Origin: Saccharomycopsis crataegensis
Lineage: Eukaryota; Ascomycota; Saccharomycetes; Ascoideales; Saccharomycopsidaceae
Direction: 5' to 3'
DNA length: 64,000 nt
NCBI RefSeq assembly: GCF_037102585.1
Contig: NW_027043828.1
Span: 186,001-250,000 of the forward strand
This document shows positions 1-10,015 of this stretch, one piece after another. The stretch's first letter is position 1. Each line of letters opens with the position of its first letter. Both the position numbers and the translations under genes were made by a program. Under the pieces are notes generated by a model. It did not search any database, had not been told where the DNA came from, and saw only the letters and a list, made by a program, of their open reading frames with translations.

Positions 1-921
1 GGGAAATTTAAACAACGTGAAAAATCGCAACTTTTATGTCCTGTTGAAGTGTTGGCGTTGCTTATTGCCGCCCTTGGACACGACAGCGGTCACCCAGGGT
101 TGACCAACCATTTCATCATCACCAACCGCTCGCCATTATCGATTATTTTCAATGATCAATCGATCCTTGAGAACTACCATTTCATTTTATTCCATGATGT
201 ATTACAGCGACATTGGCCAGCGTTGTTTGATCAGCAGATTATCAGCATGGTGTCTCCAGGGAAACCGGTGGATGTGAAAAGAATCATTGCCAAGAGTATT
301 TTGGCCACCGATATGGAAAAACATTTTTCGTTCATTAATCAAATCATCAACAGTGAGCGTGACGCGCTTGAGAAAATCAAAAATGGGAACGAGCTTCCGA
401 AACTCGAAGTCTCTTCAGAATTGTTGTGTCAGTTATTACTCAAGTGTGCAGATATTTCCAATATCACCAGACCTTTAAAGCTTAGTGCCACATGGGGGGT
501 AATTTTGGGCAAAGAAATGGCGGAGATCGCCACGTTGGATAAGATTCTCAAATACGGAGCCACCATTGACGATGCGAAGTTGCCGGATGATCAAGAATTG
601 GTGGAGCATTTAAGAAATTACGAGGGGCTCGACAAGCATTACGATGAAGAATTACAAGAGCTTGTGAATTGCTTAGAATCATCGTCCAAAGATCAACCGA
701 TGGCCGAACCAGAGACTCACAATCTTGGAGATGTCACCTTGAGACAATTGGTGATGGACAATCCTAATTTATGCAAGAGTCAAATTTTCTTTATTGAGCA
801 GATTAGTTACAAATTGTTTGAGAAGATCAATGAGATTCTTCCATGGTTGGGGTTCATTTTGCGTATCCTCAACAAGAACTTACATTTCTGGAAGCTTTTT
901 GAAGAGCGAGCCAAGAAATGA
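1..921 (+). CDS. PDE2: 3' part of high-affinity cAMP phosphodiesterase
   Basis: The frame is open from base 1 and its first codons already read as protein, so the 5' part of the gene lies outside the window; about 306 C-terminal residues are present. The class I cyclic nucleotide phosphodiesterase signature is visible: HDSGHPG followed by N (metal-binding HD motif with the HPGxxN extension), and further on CADISN, which carries the second metal-binding Asp. The enzyme hydrolyses cAMP to 5'-AMP and lowers Ras/PKA signalling; it is expected in the cytosol and nucleus. The tail is helical and acidic, as usual for fungal Pde2. The gene ends at a TGA, followed by a TAT-repeat-rich 3' flank. The family assignment is secure. 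PDE2 rather than another class I PDE is inferred from fungi normally having a single one. Confidence 0.88.
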   Translation, partial: GKFKQREKSQLLCPVEVLALLIAALGHDSGHPGLTNHFIITNRSPLSIIFNDQSILENYHFILFHDVLQRHWPALFDQQIISMVSPGKPVDVKRIIAKSILATDMEKHFSFINQIINSERDALEKIKNGNELPKLEVSSELLCQLLLKCADISNITRPLKLSATWGVILGKEMAEIATLDKILKYGATIDDAKLPDDQELVEHLRNYEGLDKHYDEELQELVNCLESSSKDQPMAEPETHNLGDVTLRQLVMDNPNLCKSQIFFIEQISYKLFEKINEILPWLGFILRILNKNLHFWKLFEERAKK

Positions 922-1596
922 TGTATTATTATTATTATATTTTCAATTATTATTATTATTATTGTTGTTGATGGGTTTATTTTTGTAAGGATATACCGGT
1001 GTGCCGGAACAATGCAGATATATGCACATATACTGTGATACCCGCACACAAACATGATACTCACACCTGCATGCTTGTGCAGCTTATCCGGTATCTTCAG
1101 CCAATCAGCGGCGGCCGCTGCGCAGCCCACCGAAGGTGACAAAATGATTAGCAAAAAGACCCGTCCAGGTGGCACCCGCAGTCTTTTGGGAGATACATGC
1201 TGCTTTTTCCTTTTATTTTTAGTCTCCCTAGAAATTCCAACGCAAAAATATATATAATCAGTTTCTATCGTAGTTCTATTTAACAGTAACCACTAAGTCA
1301 CTGCTTCTCTGTTGTTTATTTGTTTACTTGCTGTGGTTTTTTTTTTTTTTTTAAAAGAAAATTCTTCTAGTTGGTGATCCTCATAAATCATCATCTATCA
1401 TTTGGTATAAGCATTTTTTTTTTTGAGGACTTGTTTGTGTGAGATCTACGACCATTTTTTTTTTTTTTTGTTCTCTCTCTCTCTCTCTATTCACTTGACA
1501 ATAACTTGAAACCTCAGGGGAAAACACCAAGATCAACTTTGTGGAACAACAATAAAGGCTCAAGGTACCATTGCAGCGATACAAGATCATTTGCTA
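922..1596 (+). promoter_or_regulatory. PDE2 3' flank and GAT1 upstream region with long leader
   Basis: There is no gene of its own here. The first 60 bases are TAT-rich and suit a PDE2 terminator. A TATATATAAT box lies at about 1249-1257, some 340 bases before the GAT1 start, so the GAT1 leader is probably long. It holds poly(T) runs near 1338-1352 and 1456-1469 and a (CT)n run near 1472-1488. Short ORFs in the leader look like chance. Confidence 0.5.
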
Positions 1597-3690
1597 ATGA
1601 TAATGGACGAGCTTCCAGACATTGTCTCTGCCCAAAGAAATAGCATCCGTGGCAATTTTGGCTACGTTGATATTTCCACCACTACTCCTCCCAACAATAA
1701 CAATAACAATAATAATAATAATGATAATCTGCAATCAGATATCATGTCGAGTCCCAAAGATTTGTTCAATTCTGCCGAGCTGCTCTGGAAAATGTACCAT
1801 TCGGCAAAAGCGTCACTTCCGTACAAAGAACGGATTGAAAACATGAGTTGGCGGATGATGGGGATCAATTTGAAACAGTTGAAGTTAAAAAACCAGGAGA
1901 AGAAAAAGAAGAAGAAGAAGCTGGTGGTTATTGATGAAGATGTTTGTATGTGGGAAACCGAAACCATGCCTAAACCTCCACAGAATGTCGATGACAACAA
2001 CAACAACAATAATAATAATAATAATCATAATCATAATGATCTACTAACGGGGCAAACTAGTAGTCTCAAACAAGACTTATTATTTAGCTCATTCATTAAG
2101 ACCCCGGTACTAAATAGTCTTGATGCGGTGGACAACATCGAAACTTTTGATTACGTTTCGAATCTCAAAAAAATGACCAATAACGAATCGAATAAGTTTG
2201 CCAATATGATGAAATTCAACCGCTTAAAGAGCCCCGATACTTTCATGTTGAGTCAAGCTGATGATGAATATTCCAAGAATATCCCTGATGATATCCCAGC
2301 CAGAACCATCGACACCGAGGATTTTTTCAACAAGGGTCAAAATATCAAAAAGCCTAACAATACTCATAATCATAACGATAATTTCGATCAAGGATACACT
2401 TTTACCCTCGATCCATTAGCGGTGGAAGCCCCATCGGGGCATCCGATGTTTAACGGTAACTCTAATTTCTCGCTCCCTGCCACCAACAGAATCAATAATG
2501 ATAATCATTTTACCGGCATTGCAGGTTCGATATTCGCCCCACCACCGTCCAATGGTATTACTTCAATGGGGTTCCAGCCGTCGTCACTTCCAACCCAACG
2601 GAAACTCATCTCGAATCCTACTACTGAGCCATTTAATGGTATGACCCATAACAATAATAATAACATCATCAACAACAACAACAAACCACCACAACCACCA
2701 AGTTCGATCCTCCAGAACTTGAATTGGATGACCGATGATCTGATGATGTTCAGCAATAGTGTGCCATCGAACACCTTTTCGCATGCCAGTGGCAGCGATT
2801 TTGGGATGTCGATGATGATGGATCATGTTCCCGGACACCACCATTCGCATTCGACAATGTCCCATCAACAAATCGAGAACATCAAGAGTATTTTCTCATT
2901 CAATTCGGAATCCACAATTCCTGGAGCCTCTTCGCCATTTGATAATTCTGATATCGACACCCCAATGCTGACTATCACCCATCATCATACCGCCATCGCC
3001 AGCCCGATCTTTAACAACAACAACAACAACAATAATAATAATAATAATAAAAATATTGGGTTTAGTAATACTTCAGTATTGACTAAACAACTTAATGCTT
3101 TCAATGCAGCCCTCGAATCTGAACCATCATCGGTGACCTCAACCCCAACCCTTCCACCCCCAAAATCATCATCAACCACCACCACCACTACCAAATCATC
3201 AACCACTAAACCAACCGCCCACCAACGCAAGAAATCTATCTCAAAAACCACTAGCAAGAAGAAGCTGAAAAAACCATCATCTTCTACCCTTACCGCCACC
3301 ACCTCCGGAGGGGGGTCTAAAAAAGATGGGTCTTCGAAATCTTCGAAATCTAAGCCTTCTGCTAATTCCGCTTCATCGTCATCATCATCCGCCACCGCTG
3401 CCGCCGCCAATTATCAACCTAGTCAGTGTACTAATTGTCATACTAAAACCACCCCATTATGGCGACGTAATGCCGAAGGTCTGCCATTGTGTAATGCTTG
3501 TGGGTTGTTTCTTAAACTTCATGGGATCGTTAGACCATTATCTTTGAAGACGGACGTGATTAAGAAAAGACAACGGGGCACTGGAACTTCTCAAAGATCT
3601 TCGAATCGCAAGAACGCCACAGGTGCTGGTGATGAAGATTCCAATAAAGGTAAAAATTCCACCACCAATGCCACCACAACCACCACCACC

Positions 3691-3726
<36 letters not shown>

Positions 3727-4146
3727 AATAATAATAATAATAATAATAATGGCAATGGTAATTCTACTACTTCCACCTCCAAGACCAGTGGCACCCTGGC
3801 AATCCCTATTAAAAATAATGGTAAATTGAGTAAGATCAAAAAAGATAAGCCATTATCGGTGCTGGCCTCCAATTTGCTCGCGTTGAACTCACCAACCAGT
3901 TATAGTTTCAACCAAGGAAACTCATCGTCTCCTACCACCACCGTGAAACTGAGTTCTACTAATGAATTGACCATGTTGCAAACTTTGGATATTTCTAGCA
4001 CTCAACCGCATGTCATCAAAACCTCTCCGGGGTCCACCATTGCCACCCCAATCAGTGCCACGTTTGATCTGGGTGATAGGAATGTCGAAGATTTTACGAA
4101 AGATGATAGTCAAAATAATTGGGAATGGTTGTTGAAGTTTAGATAA
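1597..4146 (+). CDS. GAT1: GATA zinc-finger activator of nitrogen catabolite genes
   Basis: A protein of 849 residues (ATG at 1597; an in-frame ATG at 1603 is equally possible). The N-terminal third holds the fungal GATA-factor N-terminal domain (DUF1752-type: [17 protein letters not shown], then ENMSWRMM). One GATA finger of the C-x2-C-x17-C-x2-C type starts near residue 611 ([14 protein letters not shown], then [13 protein letters not shown]) and is followed by [15 protein letters not shown], closest to Gat1 rather than Gln3. The family activates genes for poor nitrogen sources and is held in the cytoplasm by Ure2/TOR signalling. Long Asn runs encoded by mixed AAC/AAT codons occur at several places, the longest of about 20 Asn just downstream of the finger, along with Ser/Thr-rich linkers. 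The C-terminal [13 protein letters not shown] resembles the short conserved C-terminal motif of Gat1/AreA proteins. Confidence 0.9.
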
Positions 4147-5008
4147 GGAATGAGGCAATTCCAGTCAAAAAGGCTGTTTGTTTATTATCAAAAATGGTAG
4201 GTATAGTGGTTTATGTTTTAGATGATGGTCAAAATTGGGAATATGATCAATTAAGTTTCATCAACTATCAAGGTAATTCCAATTTAATACTTCATTTGTA
4301 TTGAAGCAGATTTGCAAAATAACCGGGACCAAAACAATGGGAAAAGAATTACAATCACACAGCGATCACCACTTCCTCATGTTTAAAAACCCCAATTGAT
4401 TACTTCCACAGAACCCGTTACTATTTTTGAACATTCTCAATAACTCATCATCATCATCATCATTTCCGGATAATGGGAAATGGCTCATCTAAATACAGAT
4501 GTTTGAAAACGGTTCGGTTCATTAATTTTACATGCTTGGTGGAGTATAATTTCATATTCTTGGTGAAGTATTTCCAGAAGTCTTTCCCCCCTCCTCCTTG
4601 GATTGATTACCCAATCATCGTTACAATTTTAGGCCATTGGTAATTTTACCAATCATTGGCTAAAATGGCAATAATTTGGCAACTGGATAATTTGACAATT
4701 GTACATATTGTGCTCAACATTTTTCGAGCTCGTATCATTGCTTTTTCAATATTGAGGTTTGGTTTTCGTTTCTTTTTTTTTTTTTTCTTCACTCATCTAA
4801 TCGATTATCATGTTATTCAATATTGTTGTCAATATTTTTCATCTTTATTTACTCCCTTTTTCTTTGGTTCGACATAAATTTTCTTTTGTTTTTCTCATTT
4901 CTTTTTATTTTATTATTATTATTACACTGGGATCGATACATAAATACATTAGTTATTAATTGGAGATAATATTTAAAACCTTCTGTCTTGAAAAAAAAAG
5001 CAAAGCAT
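4147..5008. other. Convergent intergenic region, nothing coding seen
   Basis: GAT1 ends at 4146 and the minus-strand gene ends at 5009, so this is a shared 3' region. It contains a short (ATC)n run near 4447-4461, poly(T) runs near 4770-4790, and T-rich sequence suited to termination. I see no convincing ORF or RNA gene. Confidence 0.6.
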
Positions 5009-6989
5009 TTATTTCTTTAAAGACGAAGAAAATGAATCATAAACCCCATATCGACCATTCGTATCGTCGATGAAACCGCTTGAATGCAAACTGTCAATTA
5101 GATCTTTGTAGTCTTTAAATAAAACGTGGGAATCTTTATTCCTAGAAAACTTGTACAGTTTATTAGGATCCCCATACCGGGAATTCGAAATATTATATTT
5201 CGATTGTGAAGAATTGCCAATAGTGTTAGTAAACCCATGAGCAGCGGTGCTAGATCTGGTATAATCCCCAGTGACATTGATATTAGTTTCTGGTAATTCT
5301 TCTTCCACATCCCCATGAAATCTCACATCCCTCATTCTGCCGCTCTGGGCAGCAATTATTTGCATCACTGGGACTTCCGAAAACGCCTCATTCACCATTC
5401 TTAATCTATCCGCGCTCTCGTCATCAGTTTGTAAAGTATTAGAAAATGGTAACGCACGCAATATCAGGGAATCATCAGGGTCTTGAACTGACTCCTCTAT
5501 TACATCATTTACTCCTTGTTCATCACTCACCAAGCTATCAATTTTTTCAGTGGCCTCGAAAAACAAAGAGCTATCACTAATATAGAAATCTTCAATTCCA
5601 CTATCGATACCACTAGTAGCAGATTGTAATGCTTTTCTTTGTGAATAATGAATTTCATTATTGCTGGTCCTCGTATCATCATTTGATTGGTTTGGGGTCA
5701 TCGGCTCGTCAATGGTATGAGTAACAGTTTGGACTGATGGTGAATTAACAATAGAATTCTTCACTGTTGACAAAGCAACTCCAGTATATTTTAACTGAGA
5801 TACCAAAGAAGCATATAAAAATTGAATAGTAGGCACTGATGTTCTAAGAGACATCGATAACATTATTAGCTGCACCAAAATTAAATCGGTTGGTACTCCC
5901 TGGCCGCTGTAGTAATTGAACAAAACTAAAGAATATTTGATAAATGGTGGTAATACTATGGTATAATGCTCCATTGGCGCATCGGACTCTTCGGTAAACT
6001 CATCCATCATCTTCTTAAAAATGGCATCTTTATGTGAAGGCTTTAAGTCCTTGTTGCCACATTTGTAAGCCAAAACTAATATCTCATTCATGATATTTTG
6101 AATTAATGGTGACACTAGAGGATCGGTGAATAACTTTTTCATATCTACAATCCTGAATAAAGCTGCAAAACAATCAAAACAAATCAAATGAATCAAGCGC
6201 TTCCACAAAAGGGTTGCAAAACGGGTGCGAGAAACTGTTGACACTTTGAACACTGATTTCACTCCTGATTTCTTCAAAAGCGCTATAAATTTTCCTAACG
6301 GCGATCTGACCTTCTTGGAGTTCAATACTGCGATACTGGATTGCGGCACCATTTGATCATTATGATGGATACTCAATCCCAAGAAAATCGATAAATTCGA
6401 CTCCCTGGTCATCACTAGGTAGTCCTGGACTTTCTTGATCCCCAAAGAACTATAAAGAGAAAACACATTACTATTGGGTAGTGCCGAGTATACTACTGGC
6501 TCCAAATGGATTGAGAAATTCGAATTGACAATTATCGTAGAGCTTTCTCCTACCAAAGGCTTAATCTCGGTAACAAGAGATTTAAGTTCGATCAAACTTG
6601 GGGAATATAACAATAAATAATCGAGCTTATTTTCTGTATCCCATGCGCTCATAAGCTGGTCTACGGATTTCACCGTTAAATGTGGCGAATAGCTTTCTGA
6701 TCCAAACGTTTGAGATCTAATGGGTCGTTAGATAAAAAGAAGACTTTCATCATCAACAGAGGTCAAGAAAAAAAAAAACGTACATCCAGTTAATTGGAGA
6801 TTCATTATTTGTCAATAATATGACAGATACGCCAACTTTAGAAAGACGCCACGCTATAAACGTATTTATCGATGAATCATCAACTACACAATAGGTTAGA
6901 AAGCCCAATATTTCCAGGAATACAAGGATCTAATCCCTACCAATAAAGAACGTCGGCAATATACGTCCACTGGTGCGTGGTATTGCCAT
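5009..6989 (-). CDS. Three-exon gene, ketopantoate-reductase-fold protein (Pam1/Svl3-like)
   Basis: The long reading frame (6716 down to 5009) has no ATG at its 5' end. Two short introns give a complete gene: exon 1 6989-6941, exon 2 6883-6784, exon 3 6716-5009, 618 residues in all. Phases fit exactly (49 + 100 + 1708 nt). The joined N-terminus starts MAIPRTSGRILPTFFIVDDS and continues with FIAWRLSKVGVSVILLTNN, a beta-strand/loop/helix pattern like the nucleotide-binding start of ApbA/PanE proteins. After the second junction come FGSESYSPHLTVKS and a DYLLLYSPSL...TIIVNSNF segment typical of that fold. Yeast Pam1 and Svl3 are of this type (bud/vesicle-associated, biochemical role unclear). The C-terminal 250 residues are acidic, Ser-rich and probably disordered. 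It is divergent from the gene at 7253. The fold is fairly likely, orthology to Pam1/Svl3 is tentative, and splicing is inferred. Confidence 0.6.
6717..6783 (-). other. Predicted intron 2 (67 nt)
   Basis: On the minus strand it begins GTACGT, followed by a long T run, and ends ATCTAACGACCCATTAG, with CTAAC close to the acceptor. Splicing joins INW to ISQTFGSE in frame. Without splicing the upstream codons run into a stop just before exon 3. Confidence 0.65.
6884..6940 (-). other. Predicted intron 1 (57 nt)
   Basis: On the minus strand it starts GTAGGG (an unusual donor) and ends TTTCTAACCTATTGTGTAG, with a CTAAC branch site 10 bases before the acceptor TAG. Removing it bypasses an in-frame TAG at 6932-6930 and joins FFI to VDDSSIN in frame. 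Confidence 0.55.
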
Positions 6990-7252
6990 AATTGAGATAT
7001 TTGACGGAGACTATCTTCTTGCAATATGAAGCGAAATTAGTAGAATCACAATTTAACACAAACAAAACTCCCCCATATAGAAAAAAAAAAAAAAAAAATT
7101 GAGAGGGCGATTTTGACACTTTTCGTCACCCGGGCGCATACTTCATCTCTCTGTGCGGGTAACGGCCACCGAGCACCACCGGCAAAAAGCCCAATCTTTT
7201 CTCTCTTCGCTCTCCAACTGGCGGTGATGAGCATTTGTTATACTGGGGAATA
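6990..7252. promoter_or_regulatory. Divergent promoter region
   Basis: 263 bases separate the start of the three-exon minus-strand gene and the start of the Mth938-domain gene. It contains a run of 18 A and a GC-rich stretch (about 7120-7190) and presumably serves both genes. Confidence 0.45.
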
Positions 7253-7834
7253 ATGTTTAGATCATCTTGTATTGGAATAAGGAGGGCTATTAGACCATGG
7301 GGGCTCAGACAGTTTCATAATACGCTGCGATGGAGCGAATCGGAAAAAGGAGTGGTGGATGGATCAAAGTTATTAGCGAAATTAGATATGCTTGGATTAT
7401 CATCAAAACCCGCCAATAATATCGAATCAGTATTGGAAAATGGAATACAGCTTTCCAATGGGATTGTGATTAAATCTCCAGGCAAGGATAAAGAGATTGT
7501 TGGGGCTTTATTGTTGGGAAGTGAGGCGTTTGAATTGAATCTCAGTGGGAAAGACAATCAACAACCGATCTTCAACATCATTAATAATTTCTTGGTGGAA
7601 TTTTCCAATGAATCATTGAATATTTTCAAATTAGTGCATCCGAAACCCGAGCTTGTAGTGGTGGGACTCGGAAAGAAGTCGAGAATATTGCACGAATCGA
7701 ATCGAAAGTTTTTCAATAGTTTAGGAATCCAGATCGAAATCGGTAATACCAGAAATGCCTGCCAGAGCTTTGATTTGCTAGCCACCGAAAGGCCTAATCA
7801 AATTGCCGCCCTTATATTGCCACCAAATATATAA
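7253..7834 (+). CDS. Mth938-domain mitochondrial protein, NDUFAF3-like complex I assembly factor
   Basis: 193 residues from ATG 7253; no ATG is available further upstream in this frame. The N-terminus (MFRSSCIGIRRAIRPWG) is rich in Arg and has no acidic residues, as expected of a mitochondrial presequence. The body from about residue 60 to the end has the DUF498/Mth938 layout: NGIVIKSPG, GALLLGSEAFELN, ELVVVGLGKKSR, then LGIQIEIGNTRNAC and a final helix-strand ending IAALILPPN. Human NDUFAF3 and fungal homologues of this domain help assemble the peripheral arm of NADH:ubiquinone oxidoreductase. Its presence suggests the yeast keeps complex I, in agreement with the alternative oxidase gene at 61.1 kb. 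The domain is clear; the complex I role is by family. Confidence 0.75.
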   Translation: MFRSSCIGIRRAIRPWGLRQFHNTLRWSESEKGVVDGSKLLAKLDMLGLSSKPANNIESVLENGIQLSNGIVIKSPGKDKEIVGALLLGSEAFELNLSGKDNQQPIFNIINNFLVEFSNESLNIFKLVHPKPELVVVGLGKKSRILHESNRKFFNSLGIQIEIGNTRNACQSFDLLATERPNQIAALILPPNI

Positions 7835-8174
7835 AGGGGAATGTATTCCTTTTTTTTTTTTTTTTTACGGGCTTTAGAAGGATAATGAAAACAATTGTAA
7901 ATATTGAACATATATATGTATGTATAAAATGAATAAGCATGAGGCATGGGTCAAAATTAATAGCAATAAAAGCCCAGTTGTCCAAATGGAAGGCATAGCC
8001 AATGTAATATAAAAACGAGAGAAACAGATAAAAAAAAAAGATTAGAGATAATACAATAGGATTTCTAATAAAACTGATATATGATACACATGTTGTTCAA
8101 AAGAGAGAAAAAAAAAAAAAAACGGAATGAACGACGATAATAAAACAAGAAAGAGAGATCAGCTGAATGTGTGT
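7835..8174. other. Convergent 3' region with poly(T) and poly(A) tracts
   Basis: Shared 3' flank between the Mth938-domain gene and SCP1. It starts with a 16-T run at about 7851-7866 and has A-runs near 8030 and 8109. No coding signal. Confidence 0.5.
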
Positions 8175-8717
8175 TTAGACAGCACCTCTGATAATATCAC
8201 TACCACCAGAAGCAACACGGTGACCTCTACCTTGCTTGTGGGCTTGGATGTAACTGTATTCGGCAGAAGTGTAGACGTAATCGTTGGTCTTGGCCTTGTG
8301 TGGGGAGTTAGACACCTTCTTTTCCACCAACTTTGGCCCAATGGTTGGGATATCATCGTTCAATTTGTTGGAGTATCTGGACAAAGAAATCAATCCGGTA
8401 TATACCTGAGTTGGGTCCTTCTTTTCGTATAAGTCGATGGTAGAGAACATTTCATTAGCAGGGACCCCGATCTTTTGGGCCTTCTTCAAGAATTTTTCAA
8501 TGGTTTCCATTTGAAAGAATGGCATCTTTTGGTTCTTTTTGTAAGCCACTGGGGATTCTGGCATGATCTTGTTGGATAAGTCACACAACACCGATCCGTC
8601 TTTCAAGATATCTAATAAATCGCCCTGTGGAGCGTCTTGTCCGAGAACGTGGAAGATCCAGTCCTTGATTTCTTGGACTTGCTCGGCATCGTACTTGCTT
8701 GCTCTCTTGACTGGCAT
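8175..8717 (-). CDS. SCP1: Calponin-homology actin-bundling protein (transgelin-like)
   Basis: 180 residues, close to the usual 200 for fungal Scp1. A single calponin-homology domain spans about residues 9-130: IKDWIFHVLGQ, then GDLLDILKDGSVLCDLSNKI, KMPFFQMETIEKFL and DLYEKKDPTQVYTGLISLSR, all hallmark CH-domain segments. The C-terminal tail (YVYTSAEYSYIQAHKQG then RGHRV) matches the short calponin-like repeat that helps bind actin. The protein cross-links actin filaments in cortical patches. The start is the only reasonable ATG; the short 5' leader is AT-rich. The 3' end has no unusual features. Confident identification. Confidence 0.9.
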   Translation of the reverse strand: MPVKRASKYDAEQVQEIKDWIFHVLGQDAPQGDLLDILKDGSVLCDLSNKIMPESPVAYKKNQKMPFFQMETIEKFLKKAQKIGVPANEMFSTIDLYEKKDPTQVYTGLISLSRYSNKLNDDIPTIGPKLVEKKVSNSPHKAKTNDYVYTSAEYSYIQAHKQGRGHRVASGGSDIIRGAV

Positions 8718-10015
8718 TTCTGTGAATATATATAGTGTTAATGTTTTTGGTTTGGGTTGATTTGAATTATCAATTGGAAGGTGAATTGAGATAAATGATC
8801 ACTCAATGAATTGAGCACATCGATGAGTATTTAAAAAAAAAGTCGCATGGTGTTTAGAGGAAGAATTCCCATCCCACCGGCCAGGATGCATACTATGGGA
8901 CTTTTTTGCAAACTTGTGATATGTAGCAGGGCAAAAGAGTATTTTTAGAAAAGATTACTTGGGGAATTTCCTTGGTTGGCTTTTTGGTACCTTGTGGAGC
9001 TGTTGGTATTGTTTTATTGCTAATAAATGCCGGAGTTGCTTCGGAAGAATAGGGATGCATTGCGTCTGACATTCCGTTGGAATTTATGTAGTTTGGTTGG
9101 TATTTGTTGAAGTCTACAAACAGAAATTTGGATCAAAGCAAGTGAGATGAAACCATTATTCGGATGAGAGTATAAAAGAAGCAATGAAGGTGAAATATTA
9201 AGCTGGAAATTGTAAAAAGGTACCGGATCACTTCCCGTCACATCATATCTGGGGTTATGGTTATCCGGTGACAACGGGAATTCTGACACCATTAATTTCA
9301 TGCCTAATGGTTGGTATTTTATTTTATTTTATTACATTCTATTTCTAATGGTGGATAATATCTATTATTTCCTTCTACCGAAATACCAACTCTTTTTAGG
9401 CTCTGATGTTACGGCTTTCAGAGATGTGTTGTGTTTCCATGATAAGATCAACTGGACCGTCGATTATCAGAAATGATCTATATTTTATCTAATTATCTAT
9501 ATTATGAATAAGAATTCACCAGGAAATAGTGCCAGACATATAATCATCATTATGTGTATATTTGATTATATCTGAAACAATTAGGATTATGGGAATTTTT
9601 TTTAGAAGTCTCAGGAATTGAAAACGTCCCATCAATTAATTACCTTTTTGACACTTGATCACATCAATAAAAATATTCACACAAAAGTAACCAACTGGAT
9701 ACAACATGAAGGGAATAATAGAAGACAAAACAATTTCTAATTATTATAAGCTAATGATGATAATAAATATTGTGAAATCTTTTTCTCGTCGAACAGCTAA
9801 TCTATTATCTATTCAGCCTGTCATGAAAGAAGTTACGCACTTTCTTCGAGAGAAGCTTTTTTAAAAGATATTAAAGGTCATTGAAAATCATCTAATAGCC
9901 ACTGGAATTAAGAAAGAGTGTACCTAGAAATAAAGAACAGAAAGAGAAGAAACAAGGAAACTAGAAGAAGAATAAAAAAAAAAAGGAGAACAAACAAGGA
10001 AACAACAACAAGACA
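8718..10015 (-). other. Long intergenic region: SCP1 upstream and FAA2-like 3' flank
   Basis: About 1.3 kb between two minus-strand genes. The part next to SCP1 is its promoter; the A-rich part near 9970-10015 is the 3' end of the acyl-CoA synthetase gene. Only the weak small ORF at 8893-9072 and a weak 93-codon frame at 9020-9301, both minus strand, stand out. Nothing else is supported. Confidence 0.4.
8893..9072 (-). CDS. Possible 59-residue small ORF, unknown
   Basis: ATG at 9072 to TAG at 8893. The peptide starts MSDAMHPYSSEATPAF and continues PTAPQGTKKPTKEIPQ; the frame stays open upstream for about 21 more codons. A TTTGTAG acceptor-like site at about 9120-9114 would allow it to be the second exon of a gene starting at 9301, but I see no good donor or CTAAC branch site. 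No family recognised. It could equally be SCP1 promoter sequence. Confidence 0.2.
   Translation of the reverse strand: MSDAMHPYSSEATPAFISNKTIPTAPQGTKKPTKEIPQVIFSKNTLLPCYISQVCKKVP

Noticed and set aside
2985-3410. Long reading frames opposite GAT1
   Set aside because: They are mirror images of the Asn/Ser/Thr repeat codons on the other strand and have no family resemblance.
4656-4877. 73-codon ORF in the GAT1 3' region
   Set aside because: Mostly a poly(T)-encoded Phe run in AT-rich spacer.
7046-7234. Minus-strand frame with poly-Phe between the divergent genes
   Set aside because: The Phe run is just the poly(A) tract of the shared promoter.
9020-9301. 93-codon minus-strand frame upstream of SCP1
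   Set aside because: Composition is unconvincing and no family is recognised; kept only as context for the small ORF at 8893-9072.
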